A DNA stretch of 64,000 nt. Origin: Siphonodentalium dalli. Its lineage: Eukaryota > Mollusca > Scaphopoda > Gadilida > Siphonodentaliidae. Location of the stretch: positions 184,377,122 to 184,441,121 of the forward strand of contig CP136069.1 of the NCBI GenBank assembly GCA_032622095.1. The letters run 5' to 3'. A model generated the notes under the pieces. The model did not search any database and was not told where the DNA came from. It saw nothing but the letters and a program-made list of their open reading frames with translations. The position numbers and the translations under genes are program-made. Numbering within the stretch: the first letter of the stretch is position 1; each line of letters opens with the position of its first letter. Of this stretch, positions 35,422 through 47,100 are shown in pieces.

Positions 35422-36419
35422 CTGGGGCCTGTTTCATGAAGCAATGTCATAAGATTATCTTAAGATGGACTTAATCTAAGATCTAAGGTGGATCTTATGA
35501 TGTAACTTTTCCGTTTCAAGAACGCGTTTCACAAAACAAGATTAAGTCCTACTTAAGTAGTAATTTAAGTTCGCGCGCTTTTAGACTGGCTCTCGACAAT
35601 TTATTACAGCTATGCACAGAAAATGTTGGTTCTGTGTGTGTTATATGCCTAGGTATAGTGTCTGGTGACAGATATTAGGGCGTGTATAAGAATAATTATG
35701 ATATTTTAATGCAAGGGCGATAATCAGTATAATGACTGGTGCATACTTAACTGCCCGAGCGCGCTTTTTAATTGTGTTTTCGCGTCAGACCCCATCCACA
35801 CATAGCTGCATGCTTCCTATGTCTATTTTATACAAACGCATCGAGCTCAAATATATTATTTCAGTTATTAAAGGGACTTATACATCCTAACTCAGAATGT
35901 GAACCTTCACCCATATAACATACCATTAAAGCGACGCGAGACATATGTTCGCTCCTTTCAATGCTGATATTAGGTTCTAATACATTATACTTCTTTGAAG
36001 CATCTATAATACCAGGAAACCGAATATGTCGCCACGACGGCATACACATACAATACACCACAATGGAAGCACTGAGCTAAACGCTCTTTATTGATTGCCA
36101 ACATGCATGGAATACTAACACAAAACGCTCTTTATTTATATTGCTATAATGTGAATAGGACTTCATATCGTGCTCCAAATAGACTTATTTCCAATCTGAA
36201 ACATACTTGTAGAAGCCATATATAAATTATGTTAGTGCCATTTGCTCTGGTTCTGTTGACAAATGTGCTAAACGCCTGTTATAATTAACAAACTGCGTAT
36301 GAACTTCGAAAGTACGTTACGTTGAACGACATTCTGCATATATGTTTTAATAAAAACCAAATCAACGACTTCTAATAAAGAGCGTTTATAATTAACAACA
36401 CGTGAACAGACGGCCGGTT

Positions 36420-36507
36420 CACAGGCCCCTGGGGAAAATTACTAAATACCAATATAGACTATACCACTGGTATATTGGTATTTTAGTAATTCCCCCAGGG
36501 GTCTGTG
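36420..36507. repeat. foldback hairpin, 37-bp arms
   Basis: The left arm starts CACAGGCCCCTGGGG (36,420-36,456) and the right arm is its near-complement ending CCCCAGGGGTCTGTG (36,471-36,507), around a 14-nt loop. The arms share AATTACTAAATACCAATATA with a few mismatches. This is a small snap-back element. Confidence 0.85.
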
Positions 36508-36599
36508 GGCCAGTTCACAGTGATATTATATGTTCTTTCGCGGATCCCGGTGTGCCCGCGCGGTCCGTATACTATATGCATGCTATATATCTTTTTATT

Positions 36600-36775
36600 T
36601 CATAGTTAATAGATTATGATAATATACATAATAATAATAAAATAACACATATTATGTATTATTATCTTGTTGATATATATACGGGGTACATATACAATAC
36701 ATTTTTACAATCAAATTATAACATAATAATATAGAAAGGCAAGTAAATAATAATAATAATAATAATAGCTGACAT
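36600..36775. repeat. TAA-rich simple repeat
   Basis: Runs of ATAATA with a clear (TAA)n tract at about 36,746-36,770. Confidence 0.8.
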
Positions 36776-37349
36776 AAGCATTTAAAAAAAAACTGAGTAT
36801 AAATCATTCACTATTATCCTCGATGTGAAAATGTTCGGACTAATTGTCTCAACATGATTATTGTCTACAGTGCGATTGTGTGATTTGAATCGCAAATGAT
36901 GTTCAACTCTATGTAAATATATTCTTTTTGTAACAGCAATTAGAAATGTCTATATAGTCCGGTCTTGGCGGTTTACAGTTAGTAGCGGACACCCCGCCAA
37001 TCTTGCAACCACTGGCCACGTCACTACTATAGCTTACCAGTTGGTTATTAATTACTACCATTTCTGAAACACCCCTCCGTGCTAGCAAGGTGTTATTCAG
37101 TTAAATGTGTTTATAATAATATATACATGAACTAGATCCCATCCACATTTCGGACCAACTGCGGATCACAACGTAGGTCTTAACTTTAAGATTATCTTAT
37201 GACACCCCACACCAGTCTTAAAGTTAAGACCAAAGTTAAGACCATCTTAGGTTAAGACTTTGTTCGTGAAACGCACTTATGACTGAAGTTTGAACTTATG
37301 ACCATCTTAAGTCCCAACTATGTCATAAGTTGCCTTCATGAAACAGGGC

Positions 37350-39174
37350 CCTGGGGCCTATACTATAGAATACAATTTTTGTAATATCAGCGTTAATTTG
37401 TGATTTACAAATTTTGTAATACATATTTTGTGTTCTATAGTATTCGACTGTATTTCTATCAGTGTATTTCTTTCATTGTAGATTGAAACTCAACATTTGC
37501 CCAAAACTCTTTATATGCAAAATACATTGACATGCAATGACTTATATGATCTTTTTTGGCGAACCATCTATATACCGGGATTCACTTGACCGGAAAATCT
37601 TTGCATTTGGTGGAGAAAAAGGGGGCCTGAAAGTTTCATCTGTTCATGTTTTCATAGTACTCGAACGCTATGGCTTTGTAATATGTAAAATTTCGCAATA
37701 CGGAATGATAAAGTACGGGCTAAGCGAGTTCTATAGTACAGCGATAATACTATTTTTGTAAAAATTCCGTATTAGATTACAACGGCATAGGCTACATAAT
37801 TGATTTTTCACGCCGTGACCACGACGATGATCCGTGCGGATAATTGTGAGTGCGATTAGCTGGGTACATGTTCTTTGTAATGCAGTCACGGAATCTCAAT
37901 TGTTAACCCATTGAGGTGGTTTACGCTCAATGGAGTTGAAAGGAGATTTTAATTATTAACGGAATTAAAGAGTTAAAGTTGTGGGGCTTGGGCTCAAAAC
38001 GTATAAACGATCTTTGTGCGAAGGTACACGGATACGCGGTGAATCGGGGGTGGTGGCATTTCGTATTGAAACAGTTACTGATAATTTCAGGCTAAGTTGC
38101 GTTAAGAATCAGTGGACCCCAAATATTTACCATGACATTATGAAACATATTTGAACCGCATGGCATTTGTGTGCTCAAGAAGTTTGCATTCACCTTGTGG
38201 TCTAAACAATTTAATTTGGCCAATAGTGCCGCACAGAATGTTCCATGAGTGAATTCTTAGAAAAAATCGGGGTCTCATGATCCTTAACTTACCAATGTAG
38301 TAGTGCGTGTTGGTTATAAACCAAATGTCATATTTTGACCTAAATTCAGCCGCTTAGTTGGGTAAAAATGGAATGTACCATTAATTAGGTATAGTTTAAG
38401 TAGATGGTGCTAAATATATGTTTTAAAATCGAGGTTGGATGTCCCCGGAGACCCTGGACGAGGGAGTGTTCGTCCACATTGGAATTTCCAAATGAACACC
38501 CATCCTTGACACAGGTCGAAAAAACCAAGTCAGAGAACAGCCATCGCACCCCATCATGGGTTTGAATTTTCCCAGATGCATTGTACCTCAACCTTTTCAA
38601 CTATTAAGGTCTAGATGTTCCCACTTCTAATATTTCAGCCGCTGTCCCAGCCCTAAGCTAGCTAGACAAATCAGGTTCCATCCTTGGTAATATTGCTATA
38701 TAAAGTTGATGTGGCCATTTGAAGGGCAACCGATATGTGTGCTTGCCGACCCTTTTCGAAAAACCGTTAATTTCAAATGTTTCATGTTACATGTTTATGT
38801 AACATAAACCATCTGAAAATGGTAAATATTCCATACGATACCGAAGGAATTACTTTTCATCGTGCGCAATTGTGGTCAAAATAACCCAAGTATCGGAAAC
38901 TAGTCACACATTATGTACCTTTATTCATCAACTAAATCACTCACCAACTGACACAAATAGGCATTGCCATATCATTCGCATATATCATTAGAGTAATTTC
39001 CCTTGATAAAATCACAAATGTTTAGATGTGCGTTTGACGAACGGTGGTCGATAGTACTCGATTTGCCGTCTTTTTGTGATTTACAAGAAATCGCGTTAGC
39101 TGCTAGATTACAGTGGTCCATAGTACTCGACACCTGCTATTACAAAAAATGTATTCTATAGTATAGGCCCCAGG
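37350..39174. mobile_element. 1.8-kb terminal-inverted-repeat element with CCTATACTATAG ends
   Basis: Left end CCTGGGGCCTATACTATAGA and right end its complement match over about 37 bp, continuing through ATACAATTTTTGTAATA. Motifs like ATAGTACTCGA recur just inside both ends (37,435, 37,655, 39,048 and 39,120), a subterminal array. No clear target duplication: the left end abuts the preceding element, sharing the CCTGG. No transposase was seen. Confidence 0.65.
38385..38600 (-). other. open frame without recognisable product
   Basis: A 71-codon frame inside the 1.8-kb element. It has no known motif and no supporting context; listed only to say it was considered. Probably chance. Confidence 0.1.
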
Positions 39175-41699
39175 CCTGACTTCGTTTTAGAACATTTCAT
39201 TGTAGCTACCAGTGGACCGGATTACAATTAAGTTCATCTTAAATATAGTCAGTCAATCGTTATGTATCTCGCTTGTTGGCCATTATAAAAAAAACACAGT
39301 ATGTGTCGATTTCTGGGCTGCAAAGTTATTTCTTTCTGGAAGGCGACTGCGCCAATTCGCACGACAGTGAATATATTGTGATTTTTGTGATTTGCCATAC
39401 ACTATCACCTAACGTTTAAGTAGGATTGCATGCGGATGCGCTGACAATTGTCATACAAATTACCACCTCGTTCGTCGTTGATACAATCTCTTCAGCAACA
39501 CATTGATGACTCATGGAAATTTAATAGGGTGTATTAAATAAGAGTCGTTTTTTCTCGAATTATTGATATTTTCCCTTGCCGGAACGCACTAAGATTGAAC
39601 GGCACTCCGTGTGCGTTGAACCGTTAACTCATCGTCGATAATCCACCATGTCATTGCATATCAAACGTATACAGCGAGATATTGTGTCAAAATTATTACA
39701 CATTATAAATTAAATTTATAAAATTCTAACAGTTGTATACTATCAAGAGGACAAAATTTGGTAAATTTCCTGCATAATTTCCGGTGTCGGATATACACAG
39801 TGTTCGTGAAAACCTCAAATTAATTATATCATTAATGGGCTGATGGGTCCGATCTAACTGTGTTACGGTGTAGGCCAGTATAGATGGATGGTTAGAGGCC
39901 CACTTAATTTTCGAATGCCCAGATAACACTATTCCATATTATATACCATTTGGAAGAGGGGCCAAATATATATATATATATATTCCACCAGAATACGAAG
40001 CAGCTATGTCCTAGGACTGTCCACCAAGTGATAGAGATTCATTCCAAGACTCCCCACTTGTCAACCCAGACTGCATCATAATTCAAACTAAGAGAAAGAG
40101 TTATTCCCATTCCATTTAGTATAATATACTTTATAGTACATTCCGAATCAACATTATATACAGGTCACACCTTGGTACCTCGACGAAAACAAAATGTTCC
40201 CAGTTTATTCGAACGGATCAGTTAATAATACAATGTTTTGTAGCTTCCTCTTTCAAATGGTATATAACATGGAATATGTTGTAAATAATGTGATCTGGTG
40301 ATTCGAAAATTAAGTCTTTAAGGTTTAAATCGGACAGGGAATCTTTAATGGTCGTTGTTGTTTTCATAACAGTACCTTAGTTGATCTTAGAGAGCTACTA
40401 TATATCACCCAATTAATACCAACCAGCACTTGGTGATACAAAAAGGTGCATTCATGGTACAATAGCACTTGGTCTGCGAATAATAGGTGAATATATACGG
40501 TGTATATACCGGCAGCTTAATTACAACCTTTTAGCATGTATATGTGGACACACTAAATGCAAACTTCAGATTGAATGGCTCGGGTCCGGCGTTTATGACA
40601 TTTACTCATGTGAACAGCGAACACTGTTGCCAACACTACATTACTGTAGATCTCCGGGACATGCCCATGTTAACTAGGGTGTGTCGCAGCTCAGGTTTTC
40701 ATAATGCATCTCCTATATATTCCTCGAACTTAGTATTGAATGTATATACCACTAGCTGGGTACCCGGGTAAACAATTAGTAAACTATTAGTGCCCAATCA
40801 AATCATTTAAATTAATTGACAGTCACCTGAAGTAAACATCACATGTTGTATGACACTCTCCGGATAATGTTACCACTATCTTTTAAAGTGATGTGAAACA
40901 CTCCGGTAGGGTGATCAAATATAAATGGAGAATATTCTTGTTCAGATCAGTAATTTTTACAAGTATTATATCCAAATTGACAACACACACTGTCATTCTT
41001 ATATATTAATTAAATGCAGTGACTCTCTGTGGAGAAATCATTTATGTTAGTTTGTCGCCGATAGATGCGTCCCGAATTGAGTAGTAAATATGTACAAGTG
41101 AGCGTAGTTCAGACGATGATTTATGTGGAGTGGTAAGGCCCATTTGCTTCAGATTTTCGGCAATGTAAGTAGAATGTTATATTCCTCCATTTGGCGTAGC
41201 GTCTGGATACTAACTGATCAGTTTCATGCACCAGAACAAGTACATAATATGTCTTTAAGTTGATAATAAAAGCTCTTTATTGCCAATTATTAGGGCATCT
41301 TTGGGTTATCTGACGTAAACGGCACATGTCCCATGACACTCCCCCGTGGTCAATTACTTCTGATCTGATAATAAACGCTCTTCATTGATCATCTATGTTA
41401 ATATAATTTAGTACTATCCATTTAAGTCATATGATGTCAAATGCGCCTATCCCATGATACCCCCCCCCCCCCCTGGTCGTGTGCCATATGTGCCAATTGT
41501 TCTACATCTCGTCTGAGCTAATAAGTAACGCTGGAATGACCTTTATTGCTCATATATTATCATATACTGTTCAAGTTCTCCTTTAGGGCCAATGGCACCT
41601 ATCGGTCATTTAATTTGAATGGTAATACCCGATTACATTACGATGTATACCAATTTCCAGCGACCAGGGTCCAACCTGTTTGTGTATATGATTAATTAC
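39175..41699. other. intergenic or intronic DNA with minor repeats
   Basis: Contains an inverted pair of about 60 bp (39,901-39,958 and 40,246-40,316), a (TA)n tract at 39,968-39,984, GCTCTT motifs at 41,273 and 41,386, and a poly-C tract at 41,459-41,473. A block GTCGGATATACACAGTG near 39,785 matches the complement of sequence near 26,485. No gene was recognised. Confidence 0.5.
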
Positions 41700-41880
41700 C
41701 CCCCTCCCGAATCCTCCTTCGAGGCGTATATATAGTGGAGACCTCCGCCCGTCCGACCTTCTGTCTTTCCGTTCTTACGTCCGTCCGTCCTTGCAAACAT
41801 TTCACAACACAGCTCAAGTATCGATAGTCCAATTTGGATGTCCTTTGGTATGCCGGTAGACCAGCATTGTGGAAAGGATA
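41700..41880 (+). repeat. dispersed repeat, left part split by the gypsy element
   Basis: Contains GGAGACCTCCGCCCGTCCG and ends GTGGAAAGGATA at the 5' LTR. The sequence resumes after the 3' LTR at 51,624 as GATATCCACACAGTGCACG. Uninterrupted relatives at 51,780 (GTGGGGAAGGATGTCCACA) and 52,630 (GTGGAAAAGATACCCACAC) show that the two sides belong together. Confidence 0.7.
41877..41880. other. GATA target-site duplication, left
   Basis: GATA directly before the TG of the 5' LTR, matched by GATA at 51,624-51,627. A 4-bp duplication is usual for Ty3/gypsy integrases. Confidence 0.75.
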
Positions 41881-42423
41881 TGTAGAGTAATGATCCCTGA
41901 TACATACTAAACATATCTATCTCAACCGATGGGGGGGAAGACAGGAATATACTATGTAGAGTAACGATCCCTGATACATACTAAACATAGCTATCTTAAC
42001 CGATGGGGGGAGACTGGAATATAATCGAACTATAAGTGACCCCAACCAAATTGCCAAGGTCATACTCGGAGAGGCCGCGACCTATGAGTTATGCAATACT
42101 AGCCACAAAGGAAAGAAGTTCTTATGTAATAATTCCCAGTTCACCCATGGGTCAGTACAGACAAAGAGATGCACTAATGACGGCTACCAGTCATTAGCGA
42201 TATATAAACCAGACATTAATCTACTCTTCAATGAGTTTCGGTCTTCAGACTAATTGGCAGGCATCAACATCAGGTCGCTAATTAATAAGCGACGCTTTCG
42301 GTCGTTCTATGACATCTATGATTGATTCACAATTATGTATCATTTACCATCCCAAGCTGTTGACTATACATTGATATTAGATGTGAATAAATGATATACA
42401 AGAACTGACTTCATTCTTCCACA
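41881..42423 (+). mobile_element. 5' LTR of the gypsy element (543 bp)
   Basis: Starts TGTAGAGTAATGATCC and ends CATTCTTCCACA, giving TG...CA ends. It matches the 3' LTR with two substitutions and a G-tract length difference seen by eye. It contains a 73-bp direct duplication at its start (TGTAGAGTAA at 41,881 and 41,954), a TATA box TATATAAA at 42,201 and a polyadenylation signal AATAAA at 42,386. Confidence 0.95.
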
Positions 42424-42970
42424 TAGATGAAATGATGCCGTTAAGCAGTTCTGCGTCTCACTACGACACAACGAAGTCCTAACGATCACAGCCAAACAAA
42501 GAAGAGAAGCATGTATAAATTACTACAGAAGATTGCAGCCAAAACAAAGAAAAACTTTATAAATTGCTAAAGAAGATCGCAGCCAAGACAAAGAAAACTT
42601 TATAAATTGCTAAAGAAGATCGCAGCCAAGACAAAGAGAAACTTTATAAATTGCTTATGAACATCGCAGCCAAAAGAAGATAACATAGAAGAGAAAGAAG
42701 AAGAAAAAGAAGAAAAGACGACATAAACATTTCCAGCATAATCCAAAGACAAGAACAAAATAGACAATTTGCACTCGACAGTTGTGACAGTCAGTTATTC
42801 ATTGGATTCGGTGAGTCAAACTTTTTCATTTTTGCCAGATGTGCGTTTTCACACCTTGTTAGAGGCTTGATTATTAACACCCAATTCCACCCTAAAATTT
42901 GTTCGCGTGGTATGGCCCTTGTCCCCAAACAATTTTCAAACAAAACAGATAGCAGATTTAATTAACTTTC
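42424..42970 (+). other. gypsy leader with tandem repeat
   Basis: Contains about four imperfect copies of a 43-44-bp unit (TCGCAGCCAAGACAAAGAAA, ACTTTATAAATTGCTAAAGA) at about 42,488-42,680. No familiar tRNA primer-binding site follows the LTR: the first bases, TAGATGAAATGATGCCG, match no common tRNA 3' end that I know. Confidence 0.7.
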
Positions 42971-44161
42971 ATGGAACCACCGCCACCCGAATCAGTAGAA
43001 TATTCTAATCAAGATAGTTTATTTAGTCGAACTTTCAATATGGAACGAGAATGCCACCTACACGCGGCCAGTAATTCAAACAAGCAAGACATAAATATAC
43101 CAAATCCATCCTTTCAAATTCCAAGCGCGCAGGACACCCAGAATACCCTCATCTCTCAACTAACGCGAGAAATTGGTCAATTTAACATGACAATGCGTGA
43201 GACTTCCGCCGCCACCCATTCACAAGCAACAGTATCTGCCATTATAGGCATGAACGCAATGGTTACATCATTTGATGGCAAACCATCAGAATTTTCAAAT
43301 TGGATGCACGAAATTGAGAAATATTCCTCGACACTTGGGGCAGAGGACGAAACAATAATTAAAATAGCGGCCCAGACAAGTCGTTCATCTGTTTCCGAAT
43401 TCGTGCAACGATACATCAATGACAATACGGTTAACGGCACACTAACGGTCACATGGCCTGATTTGAAAGCGCAGTTGCGATCCCGTTTCAGCGCGATAAG
43501 TGACGCACCACAGGCTCTGGCCATGTTGCGAACATTAAAACAAACACACCAGGAAACACTACCTATGTTTGCAGAGAGAATTCGATCACTCGCAAACACT
43601 GCCTTTATTAATGAAATAAATACACAGGCGGTACAAACACAATTGGTAATATTTTTTGCGGATGGAATACGCGATGACCATATCAAATATACCTTAATTA
43701 AAGATGACCCAACGTCGCTCGACCGTGCCACAGAGATCGCAATGAAACAAATGAACATTAAACAGAGGTTCAAACTTCGCTATGGTGATAGAACATCGAG
43801 GTCAAATGAACAACACCAAATACACGACTCCTTCCCACAACCCATGGAGGTTGACCATTTTAGGCGACGTCCCATACTATGGAGACCGCGCAATAATATA
43901 TCTAACAAACCAATGCACCGCGCAAATCATCAGCAAAACCCCCCATTCAGAATGCCATCCAATTTTCAGAATACTAACTTTAATAAACAAAGCAATTACA
44001 TCCGCCAGGATCGAGTAAACAATATAGACTACAACTCAAACCGGCCAAACTTCTCAAATAAAATGAAACGCCAGTTTTGCACACTATGTAAGATGAACAA
44101 CCACGATATACGAAATTGCCGAAGACGCATAGCCAATAACAAACATTATTTAAACATGTAA
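42971..44161 (+). CDS. gag: gypsy Gag polyprotein
   Basis: A 396-residue structural protein that would assemble particles and package RNA. A Pro/Ser/Asn-rich N-terminus is followed by a capsid-like helical region (about 85-265) with FDGKPSEFSNWMHEIEKY and WPDLKAQLRSRF, typical of retrotransposon Gag. A basic Asn/Arg-rich stretch leads to a CCHC zinc knuckle, CTLCKMNNHDIRNC (C-x2-C-x4-H-x4-C), near the C-terminus. The frame ends at TAA 44,159-44,161. The pol frame is -1 relative to it and overlaps its last 22 bases, with a slippery heptamer in the overlap. Confidence 0.93.
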   Translation: MEPPPPESVEYSNQDSLFSRTFNMERECHLHAASNSNKQDINIPNPSFQIPSAQDTQNTLISQLTREIGQFNMTMRETSAATHSQATVSAIIGMNAMVTSFDGKPSEFSNWMHEIEKYSSTLGAEDETIIKIAAQTSRSSVSEFVQRYINDNTVNGTLTVTWPDLKAQLRSRFSAISDAPQALAMLRTLKQTHQETLPMFAERIRSLANTAFINEINTQAVQTQLVIFFADGIRDDHIKYTLIKDDPTSLDRATEIAMKQMNIKQRFKLRYGDRTSRSNEQHQIHDSFPQPMEVDHFRRRPILWRPRNNISNKPMHRANHQQNPPFRMPSNFQNTNFNKQSNYIRQDRVNNIDYNSNRPNFSNKMKRQFCTLCKMNNHDIRNCRRRIANNKHYLNM

Positions 44162-47100
44162 GAATGTCTTTGAAGAAGCCGCAAGGACATTCTAAAAATC
44201 ATAATCATCATCATAATACATCACATCAGAGCGCGAGACATCAAACTAAAACCGTATTCAAAACACCGTCAAAACATATGACCATAAATAAATGTCCACC
44301 TAATGACCAGAAGCTAAGTAGTTATGCAACTAAACCAGCGACTGGTACCCTAAACACCAGAGCAGCACATGTTACTATAAAAGAACAGAGACATCGTTCA
44401 GACCAGGCCAATAAAGTGAAACCTAATACATCTTATCATGCTGATACGAGCACGAACAAACACGTGCATTCCCCAATTATAAATAGAAATTCCGCTGGTC
44501 ACGTTAGAACAGATATGAATAAACGTTTACATAAGATCGTTCCCAAACAAAAGGACATTAATAGTGAAGTAAACACTAAAACTCGAAACCAACGACAAGC
44601 TAATCGAATTGCAACGGTTTACCAAAATAATAATAATAATGAGCCGAGTATAAATTGTCAAAGTATAAATAACCAGTCGGAACAGATGCAATTGCATACA
44701 TTACCTAAACTCAAATACCATGCAGAGATTGCACAAGGACTGCAACAGCAAACGCCTTGTTCAACAATTATTAAAATTGGTAACCAACGCATTAGGGCAT
44801 TACTTGACTCTGGGGCAAGTACAAGTTGCTTAAAATATGACGTATATCGCTCCCTTCCAAATAAGCCCCCGTTATTAAAAGAAAAAATAATTCTGACCTC
44901 AGCAACAGGCCAAAATATGCAAGTATACGGCAGTATACATTTGCCCTTCAAAATTGGATCAATGTCATTAGTACATAAATTCTTTATATTACCCAACCTA
45001 GCAAGATCAGCGATTTTTGGTCGCGATTTTTTAACAGACAAACATGTAAGACTCTATTTCGATTTGAATGCATTTAGAGTAGGCAACAAAACATTTCCCA
45101 TGTTACAGGATTTACATATAGCATCATTGCTACGTTCGCGGCAAGATATCAAATTACCACCCCATTCATGTGCATTGGTGAACACAAAAATAATTGGTAC
45201 ACCAGACATGTATGAGACACCATATCTTGGAGTAAGTCACGCCGATATCGGCATATTTAAGGATGAACCTAATGTGTCCATTATGGACGGGATAGTTTCT
45301 GCATCAAAACGAGATATACCGGTCATGATCATGAATAATTCAGACTCGTATATGTCTATATTTAAAGGTAATATAGTTGCGAAAACACATGGCCTAAGTT
45401 CAGACCAGATCTGTCAAACAAAGGCTAAGGTACCCACCACAAATAAAATGAATGATTCTCAAGAAGTATTTAGTATAGAAAATCAAACAAATATATCTAA
45501 GGCTGGCCAGAAACCTTTCAAATTGGACGATATATGTGCCCCCGACCACCACAAAATTGAACTACTTGAACTGGTCTCCCAATATCAAGATGTGTTTACA
45601 AACGATCCAAATAAGGTAGGATTTTGCGATAAAATAGTCATGCGTGTGGATACCAAACCAGATGCAGAAACTATCTTTTGTCGTGCGTATCCTACTCCAT
45701 TACATAGACGCGAACACATGGAAAAAGCACTTCAAAAATTATTAGATGCTGGTATTATAAAGAAAACTACAAACGCGAGTTGGTCATTCCCTGCCTTATT
45801 GATCCGTAAGGGAATCGTAGATCATAATGGAAATCAAAATTATAGACTATGTATAGACCTGAGAAAGCTAAATAAAATCACCGTCCCATTACGATGGTAC
45901 CTCCCCTCTTTTACCGAAGTTTCCAGCCGCCTCCAAAAATCCAAAGTTTTTTCCACAATCGACATTAGCCAAGCTTATCATGTTATCGGTGTTCTCAAAG
46001 AACATCAAGAAAAGTTAACTATGAACACAGATTTCGGATTGTTTTCTTTCACAAGGGCCCCATTTGGCTATTGCAACTCGAGCGCGACGTTTTTGACATT
46101 AATCCATAAAGCATTGGAAGGGTTAAGTTTTGTCGACAGCTTCGTCGACGATTTAATTTGTCACAGCGAAACGGAGGCCCTCCATAAACAGCACCTCAAA
46201 ATAGTATTCGAACGACTCAGAGAGTATGGATTAGTAGCACGATTAACAAAGTCCCAATTTTATAAGAAAGAAGTAACATTTTTAGGGCATATCGTATCAC
46301 AAAATGGAACGCGCCCAGATCCCGCCAAAGTTAAAGCCATACAAGATGTGCCAGCCCCAACATCAGTGAAAGAAGTCCGTAGAGTATTAGGGATTTTTAA
46401 TTTTTATCGGAACTATTGTAAAGATTTCTCCGACACTGCTGCATCATTAATTAAATTAACTGCTCGTTACGCAAAATTTGCATGGTCAGAAGAATGTCAA
46501 AATGCTTTTGATACACTAAAACAAAATTTGCTTAAAGTACCTACTCTGGCCTACCCTGATAGGAACAGGAAAATGATCTTATATTGCGATGCATCAATGC
46601 ATTCAGTGGGGGGATCATTAGTCCAGCCATACCCAGAAAACAAATTAGAAACTGATATCAAAACCCCGGAATTTCCAATTTGCTTTGTTAGCAAAAAGTT
46701 GAATCACTCTCAACGAAATTACAGTACTACAGAGCGCGAAGCACTCGCCATATATGTATGTCTAAAGAAACTCAATTTCTATCTAGAAGGATCGGACATA
46801 GAAATACGAACAGATCATTTACCCCTAGTTTCTATGTTTCAAAATACTCAGATGGCTAATAAACGTATTCAAAAATGGTTTATTGAAATTTCCGCATACA
46901 ATCCAAAACTTACTTATATACAAGGGTCTGAAAATATAGCCGCTGACTTTTGTTCTCGTGTGGACCCGACAAACCAACAGAGTATGTCAGAGTGTTCAAT
47001 GGAGAGCGAAGAGAAAACACCATACGACATAGCGATCAATGACGGATCACTAAACATATTAGATTCACAGAAAATAAAAAATTACGTCAAGACAATAGGT

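Larger units (their letters stand above)
35425..37350. mobile_element. terminal-inverted-repeat element with GTTTCATGAA ends
   Basis: Left end GGGCCTGTTTCATGAAGCAA; right end is the complement of GGCCCTGTTTCATGAAGGCA. Both are flanked by CTG (35,422-35,424 and 37,351-37,353), a candidate 3-bp duplication. Subterminal CTTAAG/GACTTAA-type repeats occur at both ends (35,455-35,560 and 37,170-37,320). Such ends are common in invertebrate Harbinger-like elements (memory). Inside are three AACGCTCTTTAT motifs, a 37-bp-arm hairpin and AT microsatellites. Confidence 0.65.

Noticed and set aside
38385-38600. Host gene inside the 1.8-kb TIR element
   Set aside because: No motif, and the length is within chance for the region.
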